From NCBI GenBank assembly GCA_032095175.1, contig DAMCZI010000029.1, positions 3,617 to 67,616 on the forward strand: a stretch of DNA of 64,000 nucleotides, given 5' to 3'. This stretch comes from DAMCZI01 sp032095175 (GTDB lineage Bacteria > Bacillota > Clostridia > Clostridiales > Caloramatoraceae). Position numbers and translations under genes: made by a program. Under the pieces are notes generated by a model. The model was not told the origin of the DNA. It did no database searches and saw nothing but the letters and a program-made list of their open reading frames with translations. This document shows, piece after piece, positions 16,272-25,205 of this stretch (the first letter of the stretch is position 1; every line of letters begins with the position of its first letter).

Positions 16272-16283
16272 AGGGGGATTAAA

Positions 16284-17618
16284 ATGAAAAAGAATATTTT
16301 AGAGCTAATTGACACAAACAATATATCAGATGCTAAAAATGAACTTATTAATATGAAAATCGTTGATATTGCACAAATGCTTGAAGAAACAGAGTCACAA
16401 AACCTTTTAAAGATATTAAGGATACTTCCAAAGGAAACTGCAGCAGGAGTCTTCTCATATATGTCCATGGAACAGCAAAGATATATAATAGAATCTATTA
16501 CTGATAAGGAAATTGAATATATTATAAATGAGTTGTTCCTTGATGATACCGTTGATTTTCTTGAGGAAATGCCTGCAAATGTTGTTAAGAAAGTCCTTAA
16601 AAATACTGATGAGCAAACAAGGCGCCTTATTAATCAGTTTTTAAATTATCCAGAGCACTCTGCAGGAAGCATAATGACTATAGAGTACGTTGACTTAAAA
16701 AAGGAAATGACTGCCGCTGAGGCAATTGAGCATATAAGAAGAACAGGTGTTGATAAAGAAACTATAAATACCTGCTATGTTATAGGTGAAGGCAGGATAC
16801 TCGAGGGAGTTATATCTATTCGAAGGCTTATATTAAGCGAAAGCACTCTTCTTATCGGGGATATTATGGAGACAGATGTAATCCACGTAAATACCCATGA
16901 TGATCAAGAGATACTCGCATCCCTTTTTAGGAAATATGATTTAACCTCAATGCCTGTTGTGGACAACGAATGCAGACTTGTTGGAATAGTTACAATCGAT
17001 GATGTTGTTGATATTATAGATCAGGAAAATACAGAGGATTTTCAGATAATGGCTGCTATGGAACCATCTGAGGAAGAATACCTTAAGACAAGCCCCTTAA
17101 AGCTTGCAAAGCATAGGATAATCTGGCTTCTAGTACTAATGATATCTGCAACCTTCACAGGAAGAATTATAAAAAGGTTTGAGGATGTACTTCAATCCGT
17201 TGTTGTTTTGACTGCCTTTATTCCAATGCTTATGGACACAGGAGGAAATGCTGGTTCTCAATCCTCTACACTTGTAATAAGAGGTTTAGCGCTTGGTGAA
17301 ATAAAGCTTAAAGATATTTTTAAGGTTTTATGTAAGGAATTTTCCGTTAGTTTCATCGTCGGGATTGTTCTTTCTGCTATTAACTTTTTAAGGATATACT
17401 ATATTGAAAAAGTAGATTTTTTTGTTTCACTTACAGTATCAATAAGTTTATTTGCAACCGTAATGTTAGCAAAAATAGTTGGAGGAGTACTTCCTATATT
17501 GGCTAGAAAATTGAAGATGGACCCTGCCATAATGGCTAGTCCGCTTATTACAACAATAGTAGATGCATTCGCTCTTATGATTTACTTCACCACTGCCACA
17601 TGGCTCCTTGGAATATAA
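16284..17618 (+). CDS. mgtE: Magnesium transporter MgtE
   Basis: A 444-aa Mg2+ channel. Order of domains: MgtE N domain (about 1-125), two CBS domains that sense Mg2+ (about 130-250, with SMPVVDNECRLVGIVTIDDV), a plug helix, then five hydrophobic helices (about 275-444). The pore motif region PMLMDTGGNAGSQSSTLVIRG is intact, as is the second MDPAIMASPLITTIVD repeat. Start ATG 16284 has AAGGGGG 6 nt upstream. Expression is controlled by the M-box and perhaps by the leader ORF in front. It ends at a bidirectional terminator shared with pyrG. Confidence 0.97.
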   Translation: MKKNILELIDTNNISDAKNELINMKIVDIAQMLEETESQNLLKILRILPKETAAGVFSYMSMEQQRYIIESITDKEIEYIINELFLDDTVDFLEEMPANVVKKVLKNTDEQTRRLINQFLNYPEHSAGSIMTIEYVDLKKEMTAAEAIEHIRRTGVDKETINTCYVIGEGRILEGVISIRRLILSESTLLIGDIMETDVIHVNTHDDQEILASLFRKYDLTSMPVVDNECRLVGIVTIDDVVDIIDQENTEDFQIMAAMEPSEEEYLKTSPLKLAKHRIIWLLVLMISATFTGRIIKRFEDVLQSVVVLTAFIPMLMDTGGNAGSQSSTLVIRGLALGEIKLKDIFKVLCKEFSVSFIVGIVLSAINFLRIYYIEKVDFFVSLTVSISLFATVMLAKIVGGVLPILARKLKMDPAIMASPLITTIVDAFALMIYFTTATWLLGI

Positions 17619-17627
17619 AAATAAAAA

Positions 17628-17665
17628 GCTGCTGTATAATTTTAATTTTTAATTATACAGCAGCT
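17628..17665. terminator. Bidirectional terminator between mgtE and pyrG
   Basis: Perfect 15-bp stem AGCTGCTGTATAATT (17628-17642) with 17651-17665, A-run before and T-run after, so it can terminate both converging genes. Confidence 0.9.
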
Positions 17666-17672
17666 ATTTTTA

Positions 17673-19271
17673 TTACTTATCCATTGAAGCCTTTATAAAA
17701 TCCCTAAAAAGCGGATGTGGTCTGTTTGGTCTTGATTTAAGTTCAGGATGGAATTGAACTCCAACAAACCACTTATGGCTTGGTATTTCAACTATCTCAA
17801 CAAGCCTTTCATCTGGAGATGTACCTGAAAGCACCATACCAGCATTTGTTATCTGGCTTCTAAATTCATTGTTGAACTCATATCTATGTCTATGTCTTTC
17901 ATATATAACTTCTTCCACATATGCCCTGTAAGCAAATGTCTCATTCTTAAGCCTGCATGGGTATAAGCCAAGTCTCATGGTTCCACCCATCTCATCTATA
18001 TCCCTCTGCTCAGGCATTAAGTCTATTACAGGATATTTTGTTTCCGGGTTTATTTCTGAGCTGTTGGCACCATCAAGTCCAACAACATTTCTTGCAAATT
18101 CCATTACTGCACACTGCATTCCAAGGCATATTCCAAGCATTGGAACGTTATTTTCTCTTGCATACTTTATTGCAAGAAGCTTTCCTTCTACTCCCCTGTC
18201 GCCAAATCCTCCTGGAACAAGTATTCCATCTGAATTTTTAAGAGTTTCCGAATAGTTATCTTCAGTTAAATCACAGGCATTTACCCAGTTAATGTTTACA
18301 TTGCAGTTATTTGCTATCCCCCCGTGGTTTAGCGCTTCAACAACTGATAAATATGCATCATGAAGCTCAACATATTTTCCAACGAGAGAAATTGAAACAT
18401 CACCCTTTAAATTCTTTAGCTTGTCAACCATCTCTGTCCATTCATCAAGCTTTGCTTCATCGCATTTTATATCAAGTTTTTTAACAACAAGCTCATCAAG
18501 TCCTTCCTCGTGAAGAAGAAGTGGAACCTCGTATATAGTTTGAGCATCTAGGTTTTGTATTACTGAATCACCATCTATGTTGCAGAATAATCCTATCTTA
18601 TCCTTTAATTCTGCTGAGAGAGGCTTCTCTGAACGGCATACTATTATATCAGGCTGTATACCTATACTTCTTAAGTCTCTAACCGAATGCTGTGTTGGTT
18701 TTGTTTTTAGTTCTCCTGCTTTTCCGAGATAAGGAACAAGGGTTACATGTACAAAGCATACATTTTCTCTTCCTACCTCGTATTTTATCTGTCTTATTGA
18801 TTCAAGGAAGGGAAGGCTTTCAATATCCCCAACCGTTCCTCCAATTTCAGTTATAACAACATCTACATCTCTCTCCTTAGCTACACGGTAAACCCTCTGC
18901 TTTATCTCGTTTGTTATATGTGGTATTACCTGTACTGTTCCTCCAAGGTATTCTCCTTTTCTTTCCTTTTGAATAACCGACCAGTATACCTTTCCAGTTG
19001 TAACGTTGCTATTTTTTGATAGGTTTTCATCAATAAACCTTTCATAGTGTCCAAGATCAAGGTCTGCTTCTGCACCATCATCTGTTACAAAAACCTCACC
19101 ATGCTGATACGGACTCATTGTACCAGGGTCAATATTTATATATGGATCAAACTTTTGTATTGATACATTTAAACCTCTACATTTTAAAAGTCTTCCAAGG
19201 GATGCTGCTGTTATGCCTTTTCCTAAAGATGATGTAACTCCACCTGTAATAAATATATACTTAGTAGCCAT
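17673..19271 (-). CDS. pyrG: CTP synthase
   Basis: A 532-aa enzyme that aminates UTP to CTP using glutamine and ATP. The N-terminal synthetase domain (1-265) begins KYIFITGGVTSSLGKGI (P-loop-like) with DPGTMSPYQHGEVFV; the C-terminal class I glutamine amidotransferase domain has GGFGDRG and the nucleophile in LGICLGMQCAVMEFAR, and the histidine-glutamate pair in VGVQFHPEL. Length is normal. Upstream ribosome site is weak (GGGA). No clear attenuator of the Bacillus pyrG type was seen. The 385 bp upstream contain one dispersed repeat copy. Confidence 0.97.
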   Translation of the reverse strand: MATKYIFITGGVTSSLGKGITAASLGRLLKCRGLNVSIQKFDPYINIDPGTMSPYQHGEVFVTDDGAEADLDLGHYERFIDENLSKNSNVTTGKVYWSVIQKERKGEYLGGTVQVIPHITNEIKQRVYRVAKERDVDVVITEIGGTVGDIESLPFLESIRQIKYEVGRENVCFVHVTLVPYLGKAGELKTKPTQHSVRDLRSIGIQPDIIVCRSEKPLSAELKDKIGLFCNIDGDSVIQNLDAQTIYEVPLLLHEEGLDELVVKKLDIKCDEAKLDEWTEMVDKLKNLKGDVSISLVGKYVELHDAYLSVVEALNHGGIANNCNVNINWVNACDLTEDNYSETLKNSDGILVPGGFGDRGVEGKLLAIKYARENNVPMLGICLGMQCAVMEFARNVVGLDGANSSEINPETKYPVIDLMPEQRDIDEMGGTMRLGLYPCRLKNETFAYRAYVEEVIYERHRHRYEFNNEFRSQITNAGMVLSGTSPDERLVEIVEIPSHKWFVGVQFHPELKSRPNRPHPLFRDFIKASMDK

Positions 19272-19490
19272 GTGTTTTCCCAGTTACAAAAATCAAAAAT
19301 TACGTAACCAGTTCCTCCTTTCGTTTACTAATTAATATTTCCATTTCGAGCAATTTAACTCACTCAAAATAAAAGAATTCAGCAGCTTCATAAAAACCCG
19401 ATACCTATTTTTACCATTTTTATTTTTAAATTTTATTCCCGTGCAACAATTAACCTTTATATTTTATAATAGTAATGATTATAAATCAAT

Positions 19491-19609
19491 ATATATGTTT
19501 AGCATAAATGATTCTAAATTGCTCAAACCTAAACATTTATGAGAAATCGTATTCCTTGATTCATAAATCATACAAAACCCCATGTAAAATATTTAGTTCG
19601 ATTAATATA
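19491..19609 (+). repeat. Dispersed ~115-bp intergenic repeat, copy 2
   Basis: Same family as copies at 14978 (inverted), 41170 (inverted) and 51937. Shares ATATATGTTTAGCATAAATG, GAGAAATCGTATTCCTTGAT and TTTAGTTCGATTAATATAAT. It lies between pyrG and the metal-hydrolase gene. The remaining 220 bp up to pyrG are AT-rich with only the expected promoter region. Confidence 0.75.
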
Positions 19610-19656
19610 ATTTAAAAAGCCTCAGGAATATACCCAAGGCAAATAGCTTAAATATT

Positions 19657-20298
19657 CTATTCATATTTTAAAACATATACCTTCTTATCCCCTGCTTTCA
19701 AATCATCCTTCTTTATCTCAATAATCTGAGATTGTGCTCTTACTACATTTTCAAATTTGTTTATGAACTCATCAGCAGGTTCAAGATTAAATTTAAGTAC
19801 CTTAGTTTTATAATGCATTGGAATTATAACTGAAGGGTTAAGTTGATTAACTATTTCTATTGCTCCCTCCCAATTTACAGTATATATTCCCCCTACAGGT
19901 ATCATAAGTACATCAACAGCACCTATCATCTGTACCTGTGAAGGACTAAGTAGATGTCCAATATCTCCCATATGACATACCCTTATTCCATCTATATCAA
20001 AAACATAAACTATGTTACTTCCCCTTTTGGCGCCCTGTTCCTCATCATGATATGTATGTACACCTGTTATAGCTATATCCTTGACATAGAAATTCCCGAC
20101 TTTGCTTACAACCTCAAAATTTCCCTTTACACAATCAATGAAGTTATGATCATAATGTCCATGGCTTAGAGTTATAATGTCAGTTTCAACAGCAGGCAGC
20201 TTATAACCAACATTATCATCAAATGGATCTGTCACAACCCTTATCCCATTTTCGCTGGCTATTTTAAAACACGAATGCCCTAACCATTTAATTCTCAC
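19657..20298 (-). CDS. UPF0173-type metal-dependent hydrolase (metallo-beta-lactamase fold)
   Basis: A 213-aa protein with the metal-binding motif SHGHYDHN near residue 44-51, a further THXYHDEE histidine region, HMGD near residue 113 and IPMHYKT near 160, which together make a dinuclear metal site of the UlaG/UPF0173 group. The physiological substrate is unknown. Translation starts at GTG 20298 with GGGGAGG upstream; no internal ATG fits the family N-terminus MRIKWLGHSCF. It stands alone downstream of an ABC exporter. Confidence 0.92.
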   Translation of the reverse strand: MRIKWLGHSCFKIASENGIRVVTDPFDDNVGYKLPAVETDIITLSHGHYDHNFIDCVKGNFEVVSKVGNFYVKDIAITGVHTYHDEEQGAKRGSNIVYVFDIDGIRVCHMGDIGHLLSPSQVQMIGAVDVLMIPVGGIYTVNWEGAIEIVNQLNPSVIIPMHYKTKVLKFNLEPADEFINKFENVVRAQSQIIEIKKDDLKAGDKKVYVLKYE

Positions 20299-20405
20299 AA
20301 AAAAACCTCCCCGAAGTAAATTTTAAACATTTAAAACTTTTTTATAAGTATATGCCGTACTTTATAGATATAATGCACCAAAAATATAACATTATGTATT
20401 TAATT

Positions 20406-22085
20406 CTAAACTTCTATATTGTAATACCTCTTTTTAGCATAAGCAATAAGTATTTTATACAAAACTATTGAAAGCACAAGAGGTATAAATATCAATGCAC
20501 TGTATCCATACAAAGGCTGTTTTAAAAAGAAATATACCAGCAAGCCAAGAAGCGGGAGTATAATAAACATTGCAGGTAATAAAACTATTACAACATTAAA
20601 GTTCTGCTTCATTGCCTTTACAGGATCATCCCATCCAAGCTTTGGCCATGAAATATCCACAAGTACACCTATAATAATCATTGGCATTACAACCAAATTG
20701 GAAATTATAAACGCAAGTACATAATTTAAAAGAGGAAGTTTGAATATGAAGTAAGTTAAAATACATGTTACTATACCTGCTAAAGCAGAAATCTCCCCTG
20801 CATGAAGAAGCTTTGCGTTAACATAATCTTCAGGCCTTATCGGCAGTGATTTTATAAACATAAAGGATTTGCCATCCCTTGATACAGAGCTTGATGAAGG
20901 ATTACCTGTCATAGCCATAAATGCACTAAGGCCTGCAATTAAGATGGTTATGTAATAATTGGCATTCCCACCAAAGCTATTCACTAAACCCTTTATTCCT
21001 TCCATTGTATCTTTTTGAATAATAAAAACCCCTCCCAGTATAAGAGGCATTATCAATATTGAAAGAGGACCATTAATAAGATACACTGGTTCCCTGTTCA
21101 TAAGCCTTCTTTCTCTTTGAAGTAGTGATATAAGAGTGCCTTTTCTTTTCAACTTTTCTTTCATTTGCTTTTCGCTATATCTTCTTTCCTTCTTCTTAAC
21201 CTCATCGCTTCCAAGGTTGCTGTTATAATAATTCTTTGACATTGATGTAAGAAGAAGTACCGCTACCGCTGAGGATATAACAAGGAAAATAAAAAGATTC
21301 ACCAACCCTGATATAGAGTTGTAGTCAATCATTGCATTTGTTGCTATTATGGATGGATAATATATCCTCCCTGTCACAGCTACAAGTCCATTTGGGGATG
21401 TCATTTTTTCAACAATCAAACCCGGGTTCTTTTCAATATTTATCATAACCTTTGAGAACATCTGTATTCCTAATGCAAATGCTATTGCTAAAAACCCTGA
21501 AACAAGCATCATGGTATCCTTATTTTTAACAAAGTTAGCAAACTTCATCACAGGGATTAGAACAAAATAGCATATTGACATAGGTATAAGAGGGACAAAA
21601 AGAATTATAAGCAACGATACTATGTAAAAAACAATACCTTCACCCTCATTTGTTCCGTATATTATAATTGTCGGAATCATAAATACAAGTGCTAACAATT
21701 CCTCAGAAAGATAGTTTATAAAAAATTTCGAAAAGAACACCTGCCACGGCTTAAGAGGCATTGAAAATATTATGTCCTTTTCCTTTCCTATAAAGTAAGT
21801 TGCTATTATACCAAGAAGTCCAACAATAAGCATAAATAATGATACAGAAATAACTGAGTTTGTTATAATAAGGCCCTGTTGGTTCATTGGTTTCATTGCT
21901 TTATACATATTTACATTCATAACAACAATCATAGGTAAAATACCTGAAAGTGAAAACAATATAAGAATTAAAAAACCAATCTTTTTAAGTGCACTTTTTT
22001 TATCTCTCTTTAAATCACTGATAAGCCCACTTATTCCATAATAGGAATTTATATATACCTTAGTTAAAGCCCATGCCTTTTTCAT
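20406..22085 (-). CDS. ABC-2-type transporter permease
   Basis: A 559-aa membrane protein with about twelve hydrophobic helices and a charged cytoplasmic loop near residues 295-325 rich in K/R/E. It is of the large two-module ABC exporter permease type common in Firmicutes. It overlaps the upstream ATPase gene by 4 bp (ATGA), so both form one exporter. No substrate can be deduced; neighbours are unrelated. Confidence 0.88.
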   Translation of the reverse strand: MKKAWALTKVYINSYYGISGLISDLKRDKKSALKKIGFLILILFSLSGILPMIVVMNVNMYKAMKPMNQQGLIITNSVISVSLFMLIVGLLGIIATYFIGKEKDIIFSMPLKPWQVFFSKFFINYLSEELLALVFMIPTIIIYGTNEGEGIVFYIVSLLIILFVPLIPMSICYFVLIPVMKFANFVKNKDTMMLVSGFLAIAFALGIQMFSKVMINIEKNPGLIVEKMTSPNGLVAVTGRIYYPSIIATNAMIDYNSISGLVNLFIFLVISSAVAVLLLTSMSKNYYNSNLGSDEVKKKERRYSEKQMKEKLKRKGTLISLLQRERRLMNREPVYLINGPLSILIMPLILGGVFIIQKDTMEGIKGLVNSFGGNANYYITILIAGLSAFMAMTGNPSSSSVSRDGKSFMFIKSLPIRPEDYVNAKLLHAGEISALAGIVTCILTYFIFKLPLLNYVLAFIISNLVVMPMIIIGVLVDISWPKLGWDDPVKAMKQNFNVVIVLLPAMFIILPLLGLLVYFFLKQPLYGYSALIFIPLVLSIVLYKILIAYAKKRYYNIEV

Positions 22086-22807
22086 TCCTTAATCAACTCC
22101 AAGAACAGATTTTCAAGGCTCTCATCTTCTTTTCTCAAGTTTCTGAGTTCATCTATCGTGCCTGTGAATATTATCTTTCCAGCCTTTATTATCCCGATTC
22201 TATCACAGAGCTTTTCTGCAACCTCCATAACATGTGTTGAGAAGAATACAGAGTTTCCTGCATCCGTATGCCTTCTCATCATGTTTTTAAGCTCAAAGGC
22301 TGATTCCGGATCCAACCCTACCATAGGTTCATCAAGTATCCATACAGGTGGATTGTGAAGAAGAGCCCCCATTAAAACAAGCTTCTGCTTCATACCATGA
22401 GAATAACTGTTTATACTTGATGGCAGTGCATCCTTTATCTTAAATTCTTCACCCATCTGATTTATATTTTTATGTCTTTCTTCCTCAGAAACCTCATATA
22501 CATCAGCTATGAAGTTTAAATACTCTATTCCAGTAAGTCTGTTAAATATTTCAGGGTTATCTGGAACAAACCCTATGTTCTTCTTTGCTTCAACAGGATT
22601 TTTAACAATATTGATTCCATTTATCTCTATACTTCCTGCATCAGGAAGGAGTATACCTGTCATCATCTTTATTGTTGTTGTCTTTCCTGCTCCATTTGGT
22701 CCAAGGAATCCGAATATCTCACCATCCCTTATATCAAGGCTTATATCATCAATAGCCTTTTTCTTTCCCTTTGCATATGTCTTTGAGACTCCTTTAATCT
22801 CTATCAT
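22082..22807 (-). CDS. ABC transporter ATP-binding protein
   Basis: A 241-aa ATPase: Walker A GPNGAGKTTT near residue 37-46, Q-loop, signature SHGMKQKL (a variant of LSGGQ) near 135, Walker B VWILDEPMVGLDPES, H-loop STHVMEVAE. It drives the overlapping permease gene. The operon begins with a moderate GGTGGG ribosome site at 22807. Confidence 0.93.
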   Translation of the reverse strand: MIEIKGVSKTYAKGKKKAIDDISLDIRDGEIFGFLGPNGAGKTTTIKMMTGILLPDAGSIEINGINIVKNPVEAKKNIGFVPDNPEIFNRLTGIEYLNFIADVYEVSEEERHKNINQMGEEFKIKDALPSSINSYSHGMKQKLVLMGALLHNPPVWILDEPMVGLDPESAFELKNMMRRHTDAGNSVFFSTHVMEVAEKLCDRIGIIKAGKIIFTGTIDELRNLRKEDESLENLFLELIKE

Positions 22808-22874
22808 ACAATCCCACCTCCATTTATAAATACATATTATGATTATAGTCTAGATATTTATGGAAATCAATATA

Positions 22875-22924
22875 AAAGGCACCAACGACTTATGGTTTCA
22901 TAACATCAAGTCGCTGGCACCTTT
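22875..22924 (-). terminator. Terminator of the prd operon
   Basis: A 17-bp stem AAAGGTGCCAGCGACTT with AAGTCGTTGGTGCCTTT on the minus-strand RNA. Three positions are G-U only on that strand, so it folds as minus RNA, consistent with ending prdF transcription. Confidence 0.8.
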
Positions 22925-22931
22925 GCCCTTG

Positions 22932-23939
22932 TTATTTCAATGTAAATCCATACTTTAATGGATCATCTGGATCTATTATAAATTCATTTATACCAGTAAT
23001 ATATGCGCTTCCGGTAATCTCCGGTATTATTGCCTTGAAATCACCTACAGCTGTTTCTCTGACAGCTTTCGCCCTAAACATTGTTCCTGTTATACTTTCA
23101 TATACAAATTCTTCATTTAGTCCAAGTTCTCCCTTTGCATACAAGGTTGCTACCTTTGCACTGGTACCTGTTCCACATGGAGACCTATCAAGCTGACCTT
23201 CTCCAAATACAACTACATTTTGAAAATTTGCTTTTGGATTCTTTGCTGGGCCATATATTTCAACTAAATCAACTGTTTTTATATGCTTCAAAATTGGATG
23301 CTTTATCTCAATTTGTTCATTTACAGCATGAAGTATGCTCATTCCAAGGCTGCTTATCTTCTGAGCATTTTCCGGACATATATCAACTCCCAAATCAGCT
23401 GCCTTTACAATGGCAAAAAAGCTTCCTCCAAAGGATATATCAAGTCTTACCTTTCCAAAGTCTGGTACATTAACCTCAGCATTGGATTTATATAAGAAGG
23501 ATGGTACGTTTGTTATTGTTGACTCTATTGCCTTTCCATCCTTAACCTTTACCTTGGCCTTAACAAGTCCAGCTGGGGCCTCAAAGGTAATATGGGTATA
23601 TGGTTCTGTAACATTTACCATACCTGTTTCTACAGCTACAATTGATGCTCCTATTGAACCATGCCCACACATATTAAGGTATCCACCTGAATCCATAAAA
23701 ATGATTCCAAGATCAGCGTCCTTAGTTGTAGGCTGGGTTATTATTGAACCAAACATATCCTTATGCCCTCTTGGTTCATGCATAAGGGCAGTTCTTATAT
23801 TATCCATATGGTTTATAAGGTATGCTTTCTTTTCCTGCATCGAATCTCCGGGTATAACAGGCAGTCCCCCAGTAACTACCCTCGTAGGCTCACCCATAGT
23901 ATGTGAATCTATGGCATGTATAGTCCTTACGGCTCTCAT
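22932..23939 (-). CDS. prdF: Proline racemase
   Basis: A 335-aa cofactor-independent racemase that makes D-proline, the substrate of proline reductase. Both catalytic cysteines are present: MCGHGSIG near residue 90 and DRSPCGTGTSA near residue 256, distinguishing it from 4-hydroxyproline epimerase variants or dehydratases lacking one cysteine. The start ATG overlaps the prdE stop by 4 bp. It is the last gene of the prd operon, followed by a strong terminator. Confidence 0.95.
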   Translation of the reverse strand: MRAVRTIHAIDSHTMGEPTRVVTGGLPVIPGDSMQEKKAYLINHMDNIRTALMHEPRGHKDMFGSIITQPTTKDADLGIIFMDSGGYLNMCGHGSIGASIVAVETGMVNVTEPYTHITFEAPAGLVKAKVKVKDGKAIESTITNVPSFLYKSNAEVNVPDFGKVRLDISFGGSFFAIVKAADLGVDICPENAQKISSLGMSILHAVNEQIEIKHPILKHIKTVDLVEIYGPAKNPKANFQNVVVFGEGQLDRSPCGTGTSAKVATLYAKGELGLNEEFVYESITGTMFRAKAVRETAVGDFKAIIPEITGSAYITGINEFIIDPDDPLKYGFTLK

Positions 23940-24412
23940 TTTTTCTCCCCCATTTTTCTCATTTTTAGTTTTAGAAAGGCTAGTGCCTTTTTTGAATCTA
24001 TTTCTGTTGCGTTGTTTTCTCCAACAACCTCTGTTTCAATACCTTCATCAGATTTATTAAAATCTACTATTGTATCCATATATTTATTTGTTACAACAAA
24101 TTGCGCCTGTGTACCAATAAAGCTCATACCAACAACAGGTATGTTTCTTTTGCCTATTTCCTCAATTGTGTTTGCAAAATCCACATGGCTGTTTCCCCAT
24201 CCATCAAGGGATATTATAACTCCATCAGCTCTCATAGCCTCAACCCATGCAGCAGCTCTTTGTCCTACAAAAATCTTATCCTCATTGGCCTGTGGAGTAC
24301 CAACAACAATTATTCCTAAAAGGTCAACATCATCATCCTTAGATACTACATCAAGTAGTGGGTCTCTAAAGTGATGAAGAGTTGTTTCCTTTGTAGAGGG
24401 TCCTATTCCCAT
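23936..24412 (-). CDS. prdE: PrdE, proline reductase-associated protein (like the C-terminal part of PrdA)
   Basis: A 158-aa protein aligning with the C-terminal, pyruvoyl-bearing part of PrdA: it begins MGIGPSTKETTLHHFRDPLL where PrdA has TCIGPASKECSRHYWREPLV. In PrdA the cysteine is where the proprotein cleaves itself; in PrdE the corresponding position is the translation start. Shared later motifs include VVGTPQANEDKIFVGQR and NSHVDFANTIEEIG. Its function is unknown in the literature I recall; it may form a paralogous complex with PrdD. GGGGG ribosome site before ATG 24412. Confidence 0.88.
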   Translation of the reverse strand: MGIGPSTKETTLHHFRDPLLDVVSKDDDVDLLGIIVVGTPQANEDKIFVGQRAAAWVEAMRADGVIISLDGWGNSHVDFANTIEEIGKRNIPVVGMSFIGTQAQFVVTNKYMDTIVDFNKSDEGIETEVVGENNATEIDSKKALAFLKLKMRKMGEKK

Positions 24413-24423
24413 AAAAACACCCC

Positions 24424-25188
24424 CTAATGCATTGCCCTTAGGGCTCCATCTCTATACTCATTTGGACTTAATATAACAGGCATGTTTCCCATGTCTATTA
24501 TAGACTTTCCACCCTCATATCCACCAGGTTCCTTTCCAAATAGCCTTGTGTCATACATTGCCCCCTGGCCTGCAACCTGTTTTATGATTACTACCTTTTT
24601 CTTATCAGGTTTTATTCTATCTACATATTCATGCTTTTCATCACAGAATCGCCCATTTATCCTCTTTAATGGCTCCCTTATCTCTTGTACAAGCCTATCA
24701 CAGGCTCTATGCGCTGCTTCAGGACCTTTTCTAATACTACCCATGCCACTTTTAAAGGTAACATCAACATGGATAATTATATCCAAATCCCCTGGAGTTC
24801 CTGAACGATTAAAAACAACCTGCTCCTTCAATATTCCTTCAGAGGAGCCAAACTCAGAGACTTGAACTCCATTTTCATCAACACCTGTGAGCATTACATA
24901 TGCTCCTGTGAGTACATGGGTTATTCCTTCTCCAAGCCTTCCTAAAACCTTTGCTGCAATAGGCGAAAAATCCATTATTGAGTTTACAAATACATCTCTT
25001 TCTTTGGGCTTTATTATGCTGATATTTATATCCTTTATAAACTCATTTTCACCATATAAAAGTTCATTCTTCAGACTATCCCTAACATATAAAACTCCAT
25101 TTTCAATAAATGTTCTATTTGAAAACTCTGCTTTCTCTACATGAAAAGCTTTTATTACAAGCCTTCTCATCTCAATTTCGTTTCCCAT
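24424..25188 (-). CDS. prdD: PrdD, proline reductase-associated protein (like the N-terminal part of PrdA)
   Basis: A 254-aa protein homologous to PrdA residues of about 235-485. Shared stretches include GLGEGITHVLTGAYVMLTGVDENGVQVSEFGSSEGIL-like sequence and KKVVIIKQVAGQGAMYDTRLFGKEPGG. It ends SPNEYRDGALRAMH, exactly before the point where PrdA self-cleaves, and PrdE continues 12 bp later. I start at ATG 25188 (GGTGAT upstream) rather than the ATG four codons earlier. A nested palindrome/MITE insertion separates it from prdB, which might lower its expression relative to prdA/B. Confidence 0.9.
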   Translation of the reverse strand: MGNEIEMRRLVIKAFHVEKAEFSNRTFIENGVLYVRDSLKNELLYGENEFIKDINISIIKPKERDVFVNSIMDFSPIAAKVLGRLGEGITHVLTGAYVMLTGVDENGVQVSEFGSSEGILKEQVVFNRSGTPGDLDIIIHVDVTFKSGMGSIRKGPEAAHRACDRLVQEIREPLKRINGRFCDEKHEYVDRIKPDKKKVVIIKQVAGQGAMYDTRLFGKEPGGYEGGKSIIDMGNMPVILSPNEYRDGALRAMH

Positions 25189-25205
25189 ATGTATCACCAT
25201 TTTTT

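Noticed and set aside
23410..24374. Two long plus-strand ORFs (216 and 152 aa)
   Set aside because: Shadows of prdF and prdE, which have clear homology and tight operon packing.
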